This document shows, in pieces, positions 55,885 to 63,568 of a stretch of DNA of 64,000 nt. This DNA is from Promethearchaeota archaeon. Its GTDB lineage: Archaea; Asgardarchaeota; Lokiarchaeia; Helarchaeales; RDOG01. The stretch's first letter is position 1. Each line of letters opens with the position of its first letter. The stretch is from NCBI GenBank assembly GCA_011365055.1, contig RDOG01000012.1:72830-136829 (forward strand), written 5' to 3'. The notes under the pieces were generated by a model. That model did not search any database. It worked only from the letters and a program-made list of their open reading frames with translations, and was not told the origin of the DNA. Made by a program: the position numbers and the translations under genes.

Positions 55885-56397
55885 TTATTTAACCTCTTTA
55901 ATTAAAATAATTACATTTGTCCTTCCTTTTGGAACTTTTTTTATTAGACCCTTCTCTTCCAAACTCGTAAGATATAAAGAAAGCGTTGTTTTATTCAATT
56001 GACATAAATCTTTTAATTCCGTTTGGGTAATTTCCATTTTATGATCTTGTAATACATTCACTATTCTTCGTTCTAGATTATTTAAAATCACAGGTTGAAC
56101 TGCAGGTACTGTAATACCTTCAGAATTTGTATTTACTTCTGGAAATTTTAATCTTAACATAAACTCAATTTTATCTAAACGATTTCGAAGATTTTGAATC
56201 ATAAGTAATAAACCGTTAAAAATAACTAAGATTGTTATAAATAATAAAAAAATAGCAATAATAATGAAATCCTGCTGTTGACCGCCTATATACCAAATTG
56301 CCATGATAATAAACAATAAAATTATACCCGTAAGTAAAAGAATTAATGGTAAATTTCGTTCCAAGCTTTTTTTTATATTGGATAAGGGTTTGCTCAT
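55885..56397 (-). CDS. Membrane-anchored winged-helix protein
   Basis: 170 aa. Two membrane helices (about 14-35 and 43-66) precede a cytoplasmic linker, and residues 105-168 form a winged helix (NNLERRIVNVLQDHK, ITQTELKDLCQLNKTTLSLY, LTSLEEKGLIKKVPKGRTN), MarR/DUF7343-like. It shares one base with the purB stop region and precedes the exported protein by 3 bases. A one-protein membrane-to-DNA sensor is likely, with the exported protein as possible input. Confidence 0.72.
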   Translation of the reverse strand: MSKPLSNIKKSLERNLPLILLLTGIILLFIIMAIWYIGGQQQDFIIIAIFLLFITILVIFNGLLLMIQNLRNRLDKIEFMLRLKFPEVNTNSEGITVPAVQPVILNNLERRIVNVLQDHKMEITQTELKDLCQLNKTTLSLYLTSLEEKGLIKKVPKGRTNVIILIKEVK

Positions 56398-57740
56398 TAT
56401 TTACATTCCTTAATTATATTTTCCACTTGTTTAACTGCAGTACCAATATAATTTTTAGGATCTAACCATGCATCTAAATCTTCTAAAGAAATTAAATTTT
56501 TAAGGACATCATCATTTAAAATTCCTTGTTTATATGAAATATCTTGATCTCTGCAAGCAATGGCTATTTCCCGTAACTTTTCATGAGCTTCTTGTCTATT
56601 TAATCCTTTTTCAACTAGTTTTATCATTATATTTTCTGCAAAGATTTGACCCTTTGTTAAATCAATATTCTTCTTAATATTATTTAGATTAAATTCTAAT
56701 CCATCAATTATTTTTATCATTTGTGTTAACATATAATCAAGTAAAATGAAAGTCTCTGGAAATACTACACGTTCAGATGCGGAATTTGTTAAATCTCGTT
56801 CATGTTCAATCAAAGCTGCGTTATTAAAAACAGTAATCAGTTGTCCTTCTAGAACTCTATATAATCCACAAATTCTCTCAGATTTATGAGGATTACGTTT
56901 TGCGGCCATAGTACTGCTACCAACTTGTTTGGATTTACCATAGGGCTCGAATAATTCTCCGATCTCTGTTCTTTGTAAATTTCTTATTTCTTTAGCAATT
57001 TTAGATAAAGTTGCACCTATTAACGCCAGGAATGAGAATATTTCAGCATGATAGTCTCTTTGAATTATTTGGTTTGAAATGGGGCTCTCTTTTAACCTTA
57101 AATATTTCATCACTTTTTTTTGAATTTGAAATCCTTTATCACCAAAAGATGCCATGGTTCCCACTGCACCACTCATCTTCCCCACTAAATTTTTTTCAAT
57201 TACCATTTTTAATCTGTTTTCATGCCTATAGATTTCTGAACCAAATAATGCGAATTTCATACCATAAGTTGTTGGAACTGCATGCTGACCATGCGTACGA
57301 CCAATGCAAATGGTTGATTTATGTTTCTCTGCCCATTTTAAAAGTAAACTTTTAAGTGTAATAACACGTTTTAGAATTAATTCTAATGCATCCTTGAGTA
57401 TTAATGACCATGCTGTATCAACTATATCATAACTAGTCGCACCTAGGTGGACATATTTCCCAGCATCCCCCTTACAAACTTCTGACAATCCTCTAACCAT
57501 TGCCATAATATCATGGTCAATTTCTTTTTCAATTTCCTTTACTCTACTTAACTTCACTATTTTTATATCTGCTTTTTTTTCAATCTCTGCTGCATTTTCT
57601 TCACTTATATTCCCAACCTCTGCATGAGCTCTAGCTAATGCTGCTTCAACCTTTAACCATTTCGCTAATTTATTTTCCTCGTTAAAAATATCCTTCATTT
57701 CTTTAGTGAAATAACGATATTCAATTGGATGAACCGACAT
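56397..57740 (-). CDS. purB: Adenylosuccinate lyase
   Basis: 447 aa of the fumarase/aspartase superfamily. It splits adenylosuccinate and SAICAR in purine synthesis. Family motifs are VHLGATSYDIVDTAW near residue 92, GRTHGQHAVPTTYG (catalytic His) near 145 and the signature GSSTMAAKRNPHKSE near 275. It ends one base into the winged-helix gene and follows the FAD dehydrogenase gene by about 90 bases; purE lies two genes upstream on the same strand. Confidence 0.95.
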   Translation of the reverse strand: MSVHPIEYRYFTKEMKDIFNEENKLAKWLKVEAALARAHAEVGNISEENAAEIEKKADIKIVKLSRVKEIEKEIDHDIMAMVRGLSEVCKGDAGKYVHLGATSYDIVDTAWSLILKDALELILKRVITLKSLLLKWAEKHKSTICIGRTHGQHAVPTTYGMKFALFGSEIYRHENRLKMVIEKNLVGKMSGAVGTMASFGDKGFQIQKKVMKYLRLKESPISNQIIQRDYHAEIFSFLALIGATLSKIAKEIRNLQRTEIGELFEPYGKSKQVGSSTMAAKRNPHKSERICGLYRVLEGQLITVFNNAALIEHERDLTNSASERVVFPETFILLDYMLTQMIKIIDGLEFNLNNIKKNIDLTKGQIFAENIMIKLVEKGLNRQEAHEKLREIAIACRDQDISYKQGILNDDVLKNLISLEDLDAWLDPKNYIGTAVKQVENIIKECK

Positions 57741-57831
57741 TTCAAAACCTTTTCAAGCTAATACATTGAACACTATTCTTTTCAACATAAATAATTTCTT
57801 TTAATTAAATTGTAAGTAACTCAATTAAATT

Positions 57832-59205
57832 TCAATTCATTTTTTTCAATATACCTTCAGCTGCGATTAATCCTGTTACTGCAGCTGCAACAATTCCCCG
57901 AGTTAATCCCGCGCCATCACCTGCAACAAACAAATTGGGAACTGAAGTTTCTAAAAAATTATTAGTAATCACGCGTTTAGCAGAATATTTTATTTCTGGA
58001 GCATACAATAGCGTGGAGCTACTGTTCAGACCTGGTAAAATATGATCTAATTTTTCAATTGACTCAATTATATCTACAAAAATGCGATGAGGTAATGCCA
58101 TGCTTATATCTCCTGGTGTAACGCTCTTCAAAGTTGGTTGAACTGCATTTTTATTTATTCTATCCCAATTAGATCTTCTACCCTCATGAATATCCCCAAG
58201 TCTTTGAAGAAGGGGTTTACCTCCACCAAGTGTTCCGCAATTATAGGCAATGGATTTTCCATAAGCTGTAGTGTCTTCTAATGGTTCAGTAAGTGAAATT
58301 TGAACTAATAGAGCAAAATTACTGTTTTCAGATTTTTCAGTTTCGAATGAATGCCCATTAGTAGCAACAGATTCATCTGGATATCGTTCTTGAACGACAT
58401 ATCCTTCATGATTTACGCAAAAGGTCCTTACAAAATCGTCATATGTTTTTGGATAGATGTGAAATTTAGGATCTCGCTCAAAATTACATACTGAATTCAT
58501 AATATATGATGGAACTTCTACTCTAACACCGATAGATATTGGTTCATACTTCGTTTCAACACCTAATTCTTGCATTTGTTCAGTTAACCAAACCATTCCT
58601 GAGCGACCTGGAGCCAATAGTAAGAAATCATAAGGTCTTGTAATCCCATTTAGTAAAATTATTTCATTATTTTTTATGGATTTAACTTCGGATCTTAACA
58701 AAAAAGTAACATTTTTTTTATTTTCTAATTCATCCTGAATTGATTTAATAACATTTGGAGCATTTTCAGTACCTATATGCCTTTGTGTTATGGGAATAAA
58801 CTTTACTCCAACAGATGCTGCCTTATTTTTGATTTCTTCAATTTTTTTATCATTAGGTCTATATTTTTTATTTGGGCTCCCATGTTTAACGAAAATGGAG
58901 TCAATTTTTTCAATAAATTTAATTGCTTTCTCTTTAGATCCTGATAATTTGCTTAAATCTCCTCCTATATCTGGACTTAAGTTTAAAAGCCCTGATGAAT
59001 ATGTCCCTGCGCCACCAACTCCTGATAAAATTGCACATATTCCACAATGAGCACAAAGTCTATAATTTTTAATTAAAGGACATTTCCGATCTTCCACTCG
59101 GTCTCCTTTGTCAATAATTTCTATATCTAGATTTTCATTCTTAGATAATTCTAAAGCGCAAAATAAACCTGCAGCACCTGCACCAACAATTATTACTTTT
59201 TTAAT
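57832..59205 (-). CDS. FAD-dependent dehydrogenase (COG2509-like), apparent ATT start
   Basis: 457 aa when begun at ATT 59205. Starting at GTG 59097 would cut off the FAD-binding front that the frame clearly encodes: KIKKVIIVGAGAAGLFCALE. Between the previous in-frame TGA and this motif there is no ATG, GTG or TTG. GGTGAT at 59216-59211 lies 5 bases before ATT, the usual spacing in this genome. The body has a Cys pair KNYRLCAHCGICAILSGVGGAG near residue 45, a central GVRVEVPS and the C-terminal FVAGDGAGLTRGIVAAAVTG. Its substrate is unknown. It is 18 bases after purE. Confidence 0.85.
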   Translation of the reverse strand: MKKVIIVGAGAAGLFCALELSKNENLDIEIIDKGDRVEDRKCPLIKNYRLCAHCGICAILSGVGGAGTYSSGLLNLSPDIGGDLSKLSGSKEKAIKFIEKIDSIFVKHGSPNKKYRPNDKKIEEIKNKAASVGVKFIPITQRHIGTENAPNVIKSIQDELENKKNVTFLLRSEVKSIKNNEIILLNGITRPYDFLLLAPGRSGMVWLTEQMQELGVETKYEPISIGVRVEVPSYIMNSVCNFERDPKFHIYPKTYDDFVRTFCVNHEGYVVQERYPDESVATNGHSFETEKSENSNFALLVQISLTEPLEDTTAYGKSIAYNCGTLGGGKPLLQRLGDIHEGRRSNWDRINKNAVQPTLKSVTPGDISMALPHRIFVDIIESIEKLDHILPGLNSSSTLLYAPEIKYSAKRVITNNFLETSVPNLFVAGDGAGLTRGIVAAAVTGLIAAEGILKKMN

Positions 59206-59223
59206 TTTAAATCACCAAATATT

Positions 59224-59625
59224 TCATAATTTAATACTTGGATCCTTCAAGGCGAGAATTCTTAGAGCAAGAAATGCTGCATTTTCTCCATTATCTATCC
59301 CTACAGTAGCTACTGGAATACCTTTAGGCATTTGTACAATAGATAAAAGAGCATCCAACCCTTCTAATGCAGCTTTAACTGGAACTCCGATTACCGGCTT
59401 TTTTGTTTTTGATGCAACAACTCCCGGCAATGCTGCTGAAAGACCTGCAATTGTAATAAAGACCTGTGCCTTAGATTTTTTGATGTAATCATCCAATTCA
59501 TCTGGATTTCTGTGAGCTGATATGATTCGTGAATCGTAATTAACTTTATATTCATCCAAAATGGTCGTAACTTTATCCATTATTTTTTGGTCAGATTGAC
59601 TTCCCATTATTATTGATATTGACAT
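59224..59625 (-). CDS. purE: N5-carboxyaminoimidazole ribonucleotide mutase / AIR carboxylase
   Basis: 133 aa, short form. The N-terminal [14 protein letters not shown] is the ribonucleotide-binding loop, [12 protein letters not shown] carries the catalytic His near residue 41, and [20 protein letters not shown] and [20 protein letters not shown] follow. It interconverts N5-CAIR or AIR with CAIR. GAGGT precedes ATG 59625. It opens a leftward unit with the FAD dehydrogenase and purB and is divergent from the RING-like gene. Confidence 0.93.
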   Translation of the reverse strand: MSISIIMGSQSDQKIMDKVTTILDEYKVNYDSRIISAHRNPDELDDYIKKSKAQVFITIAGLSAALPGVVASKTKKPVIGVPVKAALEGLDALLSIVQMPKGIPVATVGIDNGENAAFLALRILALKDPSIKL

Positions 59626-59676
59626 AAAACCTCGAAAAAATCTAAATTGTTTTAAGACTTAAATATTGTGATTACA

Positions 59677-59913
59677 ATGTGGGGTATTGAAAAAACATGT
59701 ATTGATGCTTCCATACACTGTAAAAAATGTGGAAAGCTAGTCAGGAGAGCAATTTATAATGTTGAGGATTTTATATCTTGTGATCTAAATCATGTTTATT
59801 GTATTGAATGTAAAAATAAATATAATCTTGAATATTGTCCAGAATGCAATTTACCCTTACAATACGAAGAAATTAAGAATCCATATTTTATTCAAGAAAA
59901 CCCTGATGAATAG
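59677..59913 (+). CDS. Small RING-type zinc finger protein
   Basis: 78 aa from ATG 59677, with GTGAT four bases upstream. Eight ligands follow the RING-HC (C3HC4) order and spacing: Cys15-x2-Cys18-x16-Cys35-x3-His39-x2-Cys42-x2-Cys45-x8-Cys54-x2-Cys57. The typical HVYCIEC and CPEC environments are present (H-x-F/Y-C-x2-C and C-P-x-C). Nothing else is in the protein except an acidic, Asn-rich tail. In eukaryotes and a few archaea RING domains are ubiquitin E3 ligases. E3 function here is inference; a generic zinc-binding adaptor is the alternative. It is divergent from purE. Confidence 0.7.
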   Translation: MWGIEKTCIDASIHCKKCGKLVRRAIYNVEDFISCDLNHVYCIECKNKYNLEYCPECNLPLQYEEIKNPYFIQENPDE

Positions 59914-60024
59914 GGAATAATATCCCTTGTATTTAACGATTCGAAAAGTTTAAAAAACGCCTAATTTTTCGGGTTATTTTGCAAATCCAATGAAAAAAGA
60001 GGCGTATTCAATGCTAAATATAAT

Positions 60025-60423
60025 CTATTTATTATTATGAAAATGAGATATACTTTTTAAATTTGCTACTAATATTTTTGCAGTATTCGCGTTTGTGGCT
60101 AATGGAACGTCATATAAATTACATAACCTGATAAAAGCTTGAATATCAGGTTCATGGGGATGCTTATTCATGACATCTTGAAAAAATAAAACCATCATAA
60201 TTTGATTCTCTACAACCATTGCTGCAATTTGAATGTCGCCTCCAAGAGGACCTGAATTTTTCTTTTCTACTTTTATTCCTTCCTTTTCTATAAGACCACC
60301 AGTTGTACCAGTACAAACTAGTTCAAAGTTTTCTAAAACAAAACGATGTTGCTGGACGAATTCGATCATTTCCTGTTTTTTGCCATCATGCGCAATTATG
60401 GCTATTTTTTTTGCGAAGGACGT
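60025..60423 (-). CDS. mgsA: Methylglyoxal synthase, apparent ACG start
   Basis: 132 aa if begun at ACG 60423. The conserved front KKIAIIAHDGKKQEM is encoded in frame, but the first ATG (60369) comes after it. Between the TGA upstream and this motif the codons are GGT GGT CTC ACG TCC TTC GCA, so no ATG, GTG or TTG exists. A Shine-Dalgarno GAGGTG lies 5 bases before ACG. The enzyme turns dihydroxyacetone phosphate into methylglyoxal. The phosphate loop CTGTTGGLIEK and catalytic Asp in GPLGGDIQIAA are intact. It competes with egsA for DHAP. Confidence 0.87.
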   Translation of the reverse strand, partial: TSFAKKIAIIAHDGKKQEMIEFVQQHRFVLENFELVCTGTTGGLIEKEGIKVEKKNSGPLGGDIQIAAMVVENQIMMVLFFQDVMNKHPHEPDIQAFIRLCNLYDVPLATNANTAKILVANLKSISHFHNNK

Positions 60424-60598
60424 GAGACCACCTCAAAAAGTAAAGAAAAAAGAAATACATAAAGTTTAGGATCTTTTAAGTGGTAATTAGTTTTTAATAA
60501 ATTTTCAAATTCTAAAAAGTCTAATAAAAAAAATAGTAAGCAAAAAGATATTAATTCCTACCATGTATTAGTAATTTTATAGAATTTTAGTGATTATC

Positions 60599-61573
60599 AT
60601 GATTCATAACGTTGCATTACTAAAAAAAGAAGGTGCTCAATTCATTTTTTACAAAGATTATTGGGGTCTTTATAAGGATTATCAAAGCATGTTACGAATG
60701 ATTGCTGCTTATGTTCCATACATCGCAAATAAAGAAATTGGAGCCATGAAAGTTCTGAAAAATGGTGATTCTTATGAATTTCACTTCACAAACTTCAATC
60801 AATTTGTCATAGTTTTTGGAACTGATATTAAAACAGATCGAGTGATGATTCGTGCTTTCATGAAAAGGTTAGCAGAATTACTTAATATCATTTTTGAAAA
60901 AGAGATTCATATAAGCACTTTAAAACTACCTAAAGAAATGCAAGAATTTACCACTGAATTAGAAATTATGGTTCGAGCAAGCCCTTATTATGAGGCTCTT
61001 TATAAGTTGGATAAGACCGTTGAACAAAGATTAAACATAACACCTGCTTCTGAAGAATTAAACAGAAGGAATGGTTTGATAGGGGAGCAAGCTGCAATGT
61101 TAATTGGTGAATTTTTTGTTGAATTTCAAGACGAAAATACTTTAGCTTGGGAACCCCTCGGAGGTACTGGAAAAGGTAAAAGCGTTCAAGATTTAGCAAG
61201 ACCCAAATTCTATATGACTTCAAATGTTGCACTTCAAGCTGATGGAAAGCTTCAGAGTGAAACGTATGAGGTATTTTTCAATTTCAGAGAATATCCTAGA
61301 CCTCCAAAAATACAAATACCGCCTAAATTAGAAAAAATTTTAGGTTCATCAAATCAATTAAATAAAGTTTTAGAAACTTTAATAGATTGGGATATGGTCC
61401 ATCCCCCAACATGGTTAGAAGTAGTACGCGAGCTAGAAGAAAAAGTTTATAAGAGTGAAACTCATATTATTGAACCTATAGTAGAAGAAGAGGCTCCTCA
61501 AAAAGGGAAAAAGGGCAAAGGAATGGACGAACCCACTGATCAAAAGAAAAAATCTCCCGATACTTATATCTAA
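60599..61573 (+). CDS. Longin-like domain fused to an RWD/E2-like domain
   Basis: 324 aa from ATG 60599, with GTGAT four bases before it. Residues 1-125 have the longin-like pattern of two other genes here (MIHNVALLKKEGAQFIFYKD, then a helix and strands FHFTNFNQFVIVFG). A helical linker follows. Residues 203-288 look like the UBC/RWD fold: strand LQSETYEVFFNFREYPRPPK with the YP-x-x-PP turn, then IQIPPKLEKIL, LIDWDMVHPPTWLEVVRELE. The whole protein has no Cys, so it cannot be an active E2; a UEV/RWD-type adaptor is more likely. A Lys/Glu-rich tail ends it. Assignments are by motif only. Confidence 0.6.
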   Translation: MIHNVALLKKEGAQFIFYKDYWGLYKDYQSMLRMIAAYVPYIANKEIGAMKVLKNGDSYEFHFTNFNQFVIVFGTDIKTDRVMIRAFMKRLAELLNIIFEKEIHISTLKLPKEMQEFTTELEIMVRASPYYEALYKLDKTVEQRLNITPASEELNRRNGLIGEQAAMLIGEFFVEFQDENTLAWEPLGGTGKGKSVQDLARPKFYMTSNVALQADGKLQSETYEVFFNFREYPRPPKIQIPPKLEKILGSSNQLNKVLETLIDWDMVHPPTWLEVVRELEEKVYKSETHIIEPIVEEEAPQKGKKGKGMDEPTDQKKKSPDTYI

Positions 61574-61776
61574 TTTTTTTCACTTTTTCTTAAAATGATT
61601 TTTTTTAAAGCATTTCTTTTCGCTTTCAAATTAAAAATTCATTACGAATAATAAAAAAAAATAAAAGATCGACGAATGTAAGTTTAAAATTATGATATAT
61701 TTCATTAATCTAGAAAATAATTCGAAAATTTATTTAAATGGGGTTGAAATTATTATTATTTAAGGTGAACTGACCC

Positions 61777-62010
61777 ATGAAGAAAAGTAATAAATTTGAA
61801 AAAAGTCATTATGATGATGATGAGATCGAAGAACAAGTCATTGATCATGAAAAATTAGAATATTTGCGCAATCATTTCGATCTGGAAAAAACCCATCCAT
61901 ATTATTTACTAAAAAAATTAAAAGAGCTAAAAAAAATACATGATGAAGAGTATTCAGATGAAATTTGGGTCATTGGATTTGAAGAACCCGATAATTTTCA
62001 CCCAAATTAA
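61777..62010 (+). CDS. Small acidic/basic helical protein
   Basis: 77 aa, rich in Asp, Glu and Lys, with a central helical stretch (YLRNHFDLEKTHPYYLLKKL) and the end IWVIGFEEPDNFHPN. GGTGA lies 10 bases before ATG 61777. No family recognised. It follows the longin-RWD gene on the same strand after about 200 bases, with a TATA-like TTATTTAAAT near 61730, so it is probably its own unit. Confidence 0.55.
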   Translation: MKKSNKFEKSHYDDDEIEEQVIDHEKLEYLRNHFDLEKTHPYYLLKKLKELKKIHDEEYSDEIWVIGFEEPDNFHPN

Positions 62011-62079
62011 TAGCAAATATTTTAATTAACATTAATTCATTTATTTTTTATTATTATTTGAATCATATGATATTTTTGA

Positions 62080-63510
62080 TTAATTTTTGGGAATTAAACT
62101 TAACATGTATTCAAAAGCTTTGATTGTTTTATCGAGTGCTTCTTGGTCATGCATCATGCACGTGTAGATACGACTTCCCTGTAATAAATGAATATTTTTT
62201 AAATGACATGCTAATTGATATTCTTCTGCAATTTTTCTCCTTATCGTGATTTGATTTAATGCGTCCTTATCTGTCAACCTTATAGCCAAAAAACTCGAAG
62301 TTTCATTATGTATGATTGATTTATAATTATAGGCAAAAAAAGGCAAATCTTCTCGTGTTTCATAAAGTTCATTTAATTCTTTGGTGAGTTTATCTGCATA
62401 TGCTGCCGCTTTTTCAGCAGCATTATGCTTTTCTATATATTTTAGGGTATGATAACAGGCACAAGTTAAAATAGGGTTGGCAGATAACGTTCCTCCAGTA
62501 TATGCTTTCTTTTTAATACCTTCAATTCCTGCTGAGGCAGTTAACATAATTTCTTTTTTACCACCCAAAGCACCGCAAGTGGGATATCCATGACCAATAA
62601 TTTTTCCTAAAACCGTTAAATCTGGCATGACGTTAAAGAACTTTTGTGCTCCTCCCATTCCTAATCTAAATCCTGTGACAACTTCATCAAAGATTAATAA
62701 TGTTCCATATTCATCACAAAGCTCTCGAACATACTTATTCCATTCAGGATGAACAGGATGCGTGCCCGACTCTCCTCCAATGGGCTCTAATATAACAGCC
62801 GCAATTCCTCCTTTATCTTGATTTTTTTCAAATGCCCGTCGTAACTTTTTCTCGTGATTTGGTGGGACGCTAATCGTGTTTTGATTGACTGATTTGGGAA
62901 TTCCACTAGCCTCAAGTGGTCCAGTACCAGGAATGTGCAATGAATAAACTAATTGATCACTCCAACCATGATAAGATCCGCCTATTTTAATAATTTTTTC
63001 CTTATCCGTGTAAACTCTAGCTAATCTTATAGCTGCCATGTCTGCCTCGGTTCCTGAGGCAAAGAATCTAACCATATCAACTGCAGGCATGTGCTTTACA
63101 ATCTCTTTGGCAGCAAGAATTTCATATTCTGAGGTTACACCTGACGCAGGTCCTTTTTCTTTAATTAATTCAATAACTTTATTATCAATTTCGTCAATTG
63201 CATGACCAATAATAATCGGTGCTCCACACATTAAATAATCAATATATTCGTTTCCATCTACATCCCAAATCTTACATCCTTTAACTCTATCAACTGCTAA
63301 AGGGAAGGGATGATTCAAACTTAAATTATGTTCTACCCCTCCTGGAATATATTTTTTTGCTTCTTCAAACATCTCAAAGGATTTTTTATTCTTTTCAAGA
63401 TAATCCTTTTCCAATTTTTTAACTAATTCTTCAGGATACGGATGTGAGGGGCTCGTTACAATTCTTCTCAGGTTTGCTACTACTTCATCATAATTTTTTA
63501 TTGGATCCAT
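62080..63510 (-). CDS. Class III aminotransferase, glutamate-1-semialdehyde aminomutase-like
   Basis: 476 aa, PLP enzyme of the HemL-like branch. FEEAKKYIPGGVEHN at residue 40, FFASGTEADMAAIRLAR near 150, GGSYHGWSDQL near 175, cofactor Asp in LLIFDEVVTGFRLGMGG near 262, and the PLP Lys in TVLGKIIGHGYPTCGALGG near 290. Typical GSA aminomutases have GGGLPVGA there, so this one deviates at the active-site loop and has an extended N-terminus. No other tetrapyrrole gene is nearby; a different amino-acid or 1,2-amino-shift substrate is likely. A palindromic operator lies before it. Confidence 0.82.
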   Translation of the reverse strand: MDPIKNYDEVVANLRRIVTSPSHPYPEELVKKLEKDYLEKNKKSFEMFEEAKKYIPGGVEHNLSLNHPFPLAVDRVKGCKIWDVDGNEYIDYLMCGAPIIIGHAIDEIDNKVIELIKEKGPASGVTSEYEILAAKEIVKHMPAVDMVRFFASGTEADMAAIRLARVYTDKEKIIKIGGSYHGWSDQLVYSLHIPGTGPLEASGIPKSVNQNTISVPPNHEKKLRRAFEKNQDKGGIAAVILEPIGGESGTHPVHPEWNKYVRELCDEYGTLLIFDEVVTGFRLGMGGAQKFFNVMPDLTVLGKIIGHGYPTCGALGGKKEIMLTASAGIEGIKKKAYTGGTLSANPILTCACYHTLKYIEKHNAAEKAAAYADKLTKELNELYETREDLPFFAYNYKSIIHNETSSFLAIRLTDKDALNQITIRRKIAEEYQLACHLKNIHLLQGSRIYTCMMHDQEALDKTIKAFEYMLSLIPKN

Positions 63511-63538
63511 TTTTATTACCTTAAAATTGATTATTATC

Positions 63539-63558
63539 TGTGTAAATTAATTTACACA
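63539..63558. promoter_or_regulatory. Perfect 20-bp palindrome, likely operator of the aminotransferase gene
   Basis: TGTGTAAATTAATTTACACA reads the same on both strands. It starts 29 bases before the ATG and lies 2 bases from the TATA box, over the expected transcription start. A dimeric repressor binding here would block initiation, so ligand-controlled expression is likely. Confidence 0.65.
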
Positions 63559-63560
63559 AC

Positions 63561-63568
63561 TATATAAA
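63561..63568 (-). promoter_or_regulatory. TATA box of the aminotransferase gene
   Basis: On the minus strand the sequence reads TTTATATA, about 50 bases upstream of the start codon. With the usual 22-27 base distance, transcription would begin near 63535-63540, inside or next to the palindrome. Confidence 0.5.

Noticed and set aside
57011..57355. Open frame antisense to purB
   Set aside because: No ribosome-binding site and the purB frame has all family signatures.
62080..63510. Naming the aminotransferase hemL
   Set aside because: Active-site loop differs from HemL and no tetrapyrrole genes are near.
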